A stretch of DNA of 64,000 nucleotides from Planococcus sp. MSAK28401 (GTDB lineage: Bacteria > Bacillota > Bacilli > Bacillales_A > Planococcaceae), in contig NZ_JAAMTH010000001.1 in assembly GCF_018283455.1 (NCBI RefSeq), positions 1,841,501-1,905,500 on the forward strand. The letters are read 5' to 3'. Below are positions 60,258 through 64,000 of the stretch, in pieces; within the stretch, counting starts at the first letter, position 1, and each line of letters starts with the position of its first letter. Position numbers and translations under genes: made by a program. The notes under the pieces were generated by a model. That model did no database searches. It was not told where the DNA came from and saw only the letters and a program-made list of their open reading frames with translations.

Positions 60258-60956
60258 ATGAAATTACGCAATTTCTTTTACGAGTCTTTCTTGTTCCTGC
60301 TGGTGATCGTTTCCGTCATCATTGCGCTCGTTTCCAACGAACGTTTCACCTTGGTTCATTGGATCATCTGGGGGATTTTCTTCTTTGATTATTTCATCCG
60401 CTTCTTTGCCGCTGAACACAAATGGCATTTTATTAAATCCCATCCGCTCGAATTGATCGCCATCATTCCGCTGGATGCGATTTATCAGGCGGCGCGCTTT
60501 TTTATGTTTTTCCGGATGTTGAAATTATGGGGCATCCTCCCCCGCTTTTTGAGGCCTGTGTATGCCGTCTTAAAAACGAATGGCTTGGAAAAGCTGCTGA
60601 TTTTCGCGGTCATTTTGATTTTTCTCGTGCCAATCCCGATGATTATGATCGAACCCCAAATCGTTAATTATACGGATGCCATCTGGTGGGCGATCGTGAC
60701 GATTACGACTGTCGGATATGGCGATATCACCCCAGAAACCGGTGTCGGGCGCTTGCTGGCAGCTATTTTGATGTTTGTCGGAATTGGTATTATCGGAACG
60801 TTCACCAGCGCCATTTCTGCCTATTTCGCCTCCCGTAGGCGAGCAATGGAAGAAGACCACGTGCTCGATATCGTCAATTCGATCAAAAAAATCGAAAAAC
60901 TGACTGCAGAAGACCACCAGCTCATCCAACGCTATTTGAAGAAAAAAATGGAATGA
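60258..60956 (+). CDS. Potassium channel-like membrane protein (TVGYGD filter)
   Basis: A 232-residue channel with N-terminal membrane helices and the C-terminal pore region: DAIWWAIVTITTVGYGDITPE contains the full selectivity filter TVGYGD (about 147-153) between two helices (given here as TTVGYGD). The N-terminal part has four-helix voltage-sensor-like segments with few Arg/Lys, so voltage gating is uncertain. A charged C-terminal tail (helical, 190-232) may be regulatory. ATG follows AAAGGGGGATTGAC. Confidence 0.92.
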   Translation: MKLRNFFYESFLFLLVIVSVIIALVSNERFTLVHWIIWGIFFFDYFIRFFAAEHKWHFIKSHPLELIAIIPLDAIYQAARFFMFFRMLKLWGILPRFLRPVYAVLKTNGLEKLLIFAVILIFLVPIPMIMIEPQIVNYTDAIWWAIVTITTVGYGDITPETGVGRLLAAILMFVGIGIIGTFTSAISAYFASRRRAMEEDHVLDIVNSIKKIEKLTAEDHQLIQRYLKKKME

Positions 60957-60985
60957 TATGCCTCTAGAAGTTTATACCGCTATGC

Positions 60986-61033
60986 AAAAAGAGTCGGCCG
61001 CCTGTGAATTCCACATGCGGCCGACTCTTTTTT
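60986..61033. terminator. Bidirectional terminator after the K+ channel gene
   Basis: A perfect 16-bp stem and a 15-nt loop with A- and T-rich sides, between convergent genes. Confidence 0.9.
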
Positions 61034-61048
61034 ATTCGCATTAAGTTC

Positions 61049-61351
61049 TTATTTGTTCTTATATTGCCCATTGATATACGACAGCATATCTCCAAAACTA
61101 TCGTAATGGAACCAGTCGTAGCGCATTTTCTGGTCCACTTCGCCTTCGTCGTCGATATGCATGGAATTGGCGCTCAGCTGCAGGATTTCCGTATCTTCCA
61201 CATCTGTCGGTTCTTCTTCGAATGCATGATCGGCGAATTTCTTCTTCACCGACTCATAAAACCTGTCGCGCTCCTCTTCTTTTTCAAATTCCCACGACTC
61301 GTATTTGCCGCGGCAAAGCACTTCTATTGAATACACTTGTTTTTCAGCCAT
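61049..61351 (-). CDS. Hypothetical acidic protein (100 aa)
   Basis: A 100-residue, acidic, soluble protein (starts MAEKQVYSIEVLCRGKY) with likely alpha+beta fold; no family known to me. Strong ribosome site TTGGAGGAGAGAGAAC. It forms a small unit between the CvfC-like gene and the bidirectional terminator and might be co-transcribed with the CvfC-like gene (71-nt gap). Confidence 0.72.
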   Translation of the reverse strand: MAEKQVYSIEVLCRGKYESWEFEKEEERDRFYESVKKKFADHAFEEEPTDVEDTEILQLSANSMHIDDEGEVDQKMRYDWFHYDSFGDMLSYINGQYKNK

Positions 61352-61422
61352 GTTCTCTCTCCTCCAAGTAAAGCGTCGTATTGCTCTTTACCTCAAGGAG
61401 ACAGGCGGGAAACATTTGCCTC

Positions 61423-62553
61423 TTATTTATTGTCTTTCATCGTCTGGCGGGCTTCAGTCATTTGCTTCCATACCGAGCCGCGCGCTTCTTCGCCTTGTTC
61501 GATGCGGGCGATCGCCATCTTGATCTGGAGCTTCACTTCGAACTCAGGGTCATTTTCCGCTTCCTTAAGTGCAGGAAGCGCTTTTTCTGTCCCGGTTTCA
61601 TACAAGAACATCGCGGCACGCCAGCGCACGAGCTTGTTCTTGTCTTGCAAGGTCTCGATCATGATCGGTTCGAACGCTTCGAAGCCAAGGTCGCTGATGG
61701 TGTCGCCTGCTGTGCGGCGGACCGCCCATGACTTGTCTCTCATCGCCTGTTCAGCGTAAGGTACGACCGCTTCGTCGTCAATGTCGCCGAGATAGATGGC
61801 TGCTTGGCGGCGGATCGACATTTTGTCGTCTTCCAATGCCTTGCCTAACAGCGGCAAATCCTCAAGATCCGCTTCAACCAATTGACCGAGCAATTGGAAG
61901 CGTGTCTCCCAGTCGGGTGCGTCGAATTCTTCCAGCGACACTCTGCGTTTGTTGATTTTGCCAGCCGATTCATTCGATTCGGTTTTGCTCGTCAAAGATT
62001 CCAAACGGTCATCGGGGTAAGCCGCTTCGATTTCCTCGACGATGCTTTTGCCAATTTCCGCTTTTTCACCGTAGCGGACGCCGTAATCCGCCCATTTGCG
62101 CTGGAAAATGAAGTTTTCATCGGTCGGATCCATCACTTTGTTCATCGCCTGCACAAAACGTTCCGGCATCGCAAAGCGCTCTTCCGATTGCGAATCGAAC
62201 ACTTTTACTTGCAACGGAATGCCTTTGAATTCCTGGACATGAACATACACTTCGCCGAAATGCTCATCGATCTCGAGTTCTTCCTCGGAGCCATTGCCTT
62301 CGCCGAAGACGCGCCGCACATCCGCAAGAATGCCTTCCCAGTCGGATTTCGCATTGCGTTCGACTGCCAGGAAATCTGCCACATGGTAGACGCCTTTGAC
62401 GCCATCGATCTCTAAGATTTGCTGCACTTCTTTCGGTGCGCCTTCTGTTTGGTCTTTCTTGTAATTATGGCTTTTCCCGAACGGCAATTCCTGGTCGATG
62501 ATCACTTTCATCGTATTCGGGCTTGGAGTCGGTTCAATCGCTAGTATTTTCAA
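61423..62553 (-). CDS. CvfC-like conserved virulence factor family protein (HEAT repeats)
   Basis: A 376-residue protein: an N-terminal NifU-N/scaffold-like region (KILAIEPTPSPNTMKVI, about 1-90) and several C-terminal HEAT repeats (about 205-365, with SIRRQAAIYLGDI, SWAVRRTAGDTIS and LVRWRAAMFLY). The layout matches the Staphylococcus conserved virulence factor C family, which affects virulence by an unknown mechanism. The TTG start at 62553 follows AGGAGGGATTATC. It follows the ABC-F gene by 20 nt. Confidence 0.87.
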   Translation of the reverse strand: MKILAIEPTPSPNTMKVIIDQELPFGKSHNYKKDQTEGAPKEVQQILEIDGVKGVYHVADFLAVERNAKSDWEGILADVRRVFGEGNGSEEELEIDEHFGEVYVHVQEFKGIPLQVKVFDSQSEERFAMPERFVQAMNKVMDPTDENFIFQRKWADYGVRYGEKAEIGKSIVEEIEAAYPDDRLESLTSKTESNESAGKINKRRVSLEEFDAPDWETRFQLLGQLVEADLEDLPLLGKALEDDKMSIRRQAAIYLGDIDDEAVVPYAEQAMRDKSWAVRRTAGDTISDLGFEAFEPIMIETLQDKNKLVRWRAAMFLYETGTEKALPALKEAENDPEFEVKLQIKMAIARIEQGEEARGSVWKQMTEARQTMKDNK

Positions 62554-62573
62554 GATAATCCCTCCTGTGTAAA

Positions 62574-64000
62574 TTACGCTTCTGCCAGTTCCTGCAAATA
62601 GCTCCACCGTTCGATCAATTCATCATATTCGACGGTGTAAGCATCGATTTGGTCAGTCAATTCCTGCAATTTATCAAAGTCAGACCCAGCTTTGGACATT
62701 TGTGCTTCGGTCTGTTCGATTTTCTCTTCCACTTCCGCAATTTTGTCGAGTATACCGTCATATTCCTTTTTCTCGAGGAAACTCATCTTTTTCTTTTTTT
62801 CAGTTGCTTGCGGTGCAGAGTCTGCAACCGGTGCGTCATTTGCCACAGTAACAGCTTGCGGCTCAACTACCGGCTTTTTTTCTTTCAGCCAGTCCGTATA
62901 GAGTCCTTGGTATTCGTCGACCGTGCCGCTGCCGAGCGTCCATAGCTTTTTCGCAATTCGGTCAAGGAAAAAGCGGTCATGAGAAATGGTCAAGACGACG
63001 CCTGGGAAATTTTCCAAAAAGTCCTCTAAGACAGATAAAGTCTGGATATCCAAATCATTCGTCGGCTCATCGAGCAAGAGAATATTCGGTTTTTCCATCA
63101 ATAATTTCAGCAAGTACAAGCGCTTGCGCTCGCCTCCTGACAATTTGCCGATCAAGGTACCGTGTGCATTCGACGGGAAAAGGAATCGTTCAAGCATTTG
63201 GGTCGCGGACAGGCGAACGCCTTTTTCCGCTTCGAAATCACTTGATACTTCCTGGATGTATTCGATCATGCGCTGGGATTCGTCCATTTCCGGCAAACGC
63301 TGCGTGAAATGCGCGATCTTGACGGTGCTGCCGTAGTCCAACGTGCCACTTGTCGCTTCCAAGTCGCCAGCGATCAATTTCATAAGTGTCGATTTCCCTG
63401 CGCCGTTCGGTCCGACGATGCCAATGCGGTCGCCGCCTTGCAAGAGGAAGTCAAACGAATGGAAAATTTCATGGTCGCCGTATGAAACGCCCAGATTTTC
63501 CCCTTCAATAATCTTCTTGCCCAGTCGCTGGCTCTGCATCGATAATTCAAGGCTCGTGTTATCGGACGTTGATTGCAGATCTTCTGATAACTGGTCAAAA
63601 CGCTGGATGCGCGCTTTTTGTTTCGTGCTGCGGGCTTTCGCGCCGCGACGGATCCATTTCAGCTCCGAACGGAAACGGTTGTGCATCTTCTGTTTCGTCG
63701 CTTCGGCCATTTCTTCGCGCACGGCTTTTGCTTCCAAATAATCGCCGTAATTTCCTTTATGCGTATACATCGTCTGATCCGCCAACTCAAAGATATGCGT
63801 CGAGACAGCATCGAGGAAGTAGCGGTCATGCGTCACGAACAGCATGGCGCTGTTCATGCGCAATAGCGTTTCCTGCAGCCATTCCGTGGAGCCTGCGTCC
63901 AAATGGTTGGTCGGCTCATCCAAAAGGATCAAGTCGGCCGGTTCAATCAAGGCTTTCGCGAGTGCTACTCGTTTACGCTGGCCGCCGGACAATTCGCTGA
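62574..64000 (-). CDS. ABC-F family ATPase, Uup/YfmR-like (5' end outside window)
   Basis: The C-terminal ~475 residues of a two-domain ABC-F protein; the frame runs off the right edge. Visible: first-domain signature SELSGGQRKR and Walker B LLDEPTNHLD, the basic linker with RSELKWIRRGAKARSTKQKARIQ (given as RRGAKARSTKQ), second Walker A GPNGAGKST, signature LSGGERKR, Walker B LLLDEPTNDLD, an acidic/Pro linker (about 380-400) and a C-terminal coiled-coil. The Uup/YfmR subgroup has this C-terminal coiled-coil and helps ribosomes or handles DNA junctions. Confidence 0.9.
   Translation of the reverse strand, partial: SELSGGQRKRVALAKALIEPADLILLDEPTNHLDAGSTEWLQETLLRMNSAMLFVTHDRYFLDAVSTHIFELADQTMYTHKGNYGDYLEAKAVREEMAEATKQKMHNRFRSELKWIRRGAKARSTKQKARIQRFDQLSEDLQSTSDNTSLELSMQSQRLGKKIIEGENLGVSYGDHEIFHSFDFLLQGGDRIGIVGPNGAGKSTLMKLIAGDLEATSGTLDYGSTVKIAHFTQRLPEMDESQRMIEYIQEVSSDFEAEKGVRLSATQMLERFLFPSNAHGTLIGKLSGGERKRLYLLKLLMEKPNILLLDEPTNDLDIQTLSVLEDFLENFPGVVLTISHDRFFLDRIAKKLWTLGSGTVDEYQGLYTDWLKEKKPVVEPQAVTVANDAPVADSAPQATEKKKKMSFLEKKEYDGILDKIAEVEEKIEQTEAQMSKAGSDFDKLQELTDQIDAYTVEYDELIERWSYLQELAEA

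Noticed and set aside
1..64000. CRISPR arrays, tRNA and rRNA genes
   Set aside because: No regularly spaced repeats, tRNA cloverleaf or rRNA segments were recognised by reading the sequence.

Overview
The window looks like chromosome of a low-to-moderate GC Bacillales bacterium, most likely Planococcaceae (Planococcus/Planomicrobium-like). This is inferred from Bacillus-type gene clusters (ykoFEDC with a TPP riboswitch, odhAB, thyA-dfrA-ypmRS-msrAB, xpaC-yaaN, yojON, yozE, brxA), from Listeria/Staphylococcus-type MurG and DapF, strong Shine-Dalgarno sequences and hairpin/U-tract terminators. No rRNA, tRNA or CRISPR array was seen.

Layout. 0-3 kb: three consecutive M20-type amidohydrolases (amino-acid/peptide salvage). 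3-7.5 kb: an unknown protein, citrate synthase (with a cre site) and the AMPylase SelO. 7.6-11.2 kb: TPP riboswitch plus ykoFEDC, a thiamine-precursor ECF/ABC importer. 11.2-19.5 kb: Spo0M-like protein, AI-2E-type permease, LCP protein, MsrA, CynX-type MFS, ABC-F ATPase, a stress-type cold-shock/DUF1232 pair and a canonical cold-shock gene with a large structured leader. 19.8-24.8 kb: xpaC-yaaN behind a sigma-W-like promoter, then the MoxR/VWA pair yojN-yojO. 24.8-29.7 kb: DedA and the 2-oxoglutarate dehydrogenase genes odhAB. 29.9-36.2 kb: MurG, DapF and a PAS-GGDEF diguanylate cyclase in one operon, a MATE exporter, and a CobW GTPase. 36.2-46.9 kb: CtpB protease, DeoD, YozE, and a long minus-strand run thyA-dfrA-plsC-degV-ypmR-ypmS-msrA-msrB, then ypjP, a 25-residue membrane peptide, an RsmJ-like methyltransferase and bacilliredoxin.

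46.9-58.8 kb is an accessory, visibly AT-richer island: a decayed siphoprophage. It keeps a 5'-truncated tail protein, a frameshifted tail spike, a holin, a frameshifted endolysin and several small proteins. It also has a two-gene unit with its own promoter and terminator in the position where prophages usually carry morons, an SOS-box-preceded YolD gene, and a YozE-like pseudogene with two in-frame stops. Two insertion sequences have entered it: an IS3-family element inside the loop of a terminator, and an ISL3-family element that truncates the tail gene.

58.8-64 kb returns to core-like genes: aldo/keto reductase, VOC protein, two-pore-type K+ channel, CvfC-like HEAT protein and an ABC-F ATPase running off the right edge.

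The best candidates for something undescribed are the two-gene prophage cassette at 49.4-50.5 kb, the attenuator-like leader of the cold-shock gene at 19.5 kb, and the duplicated 33-bp terminator that brackets a degenerate intergenic repeat at 45.3-45.7 kb.
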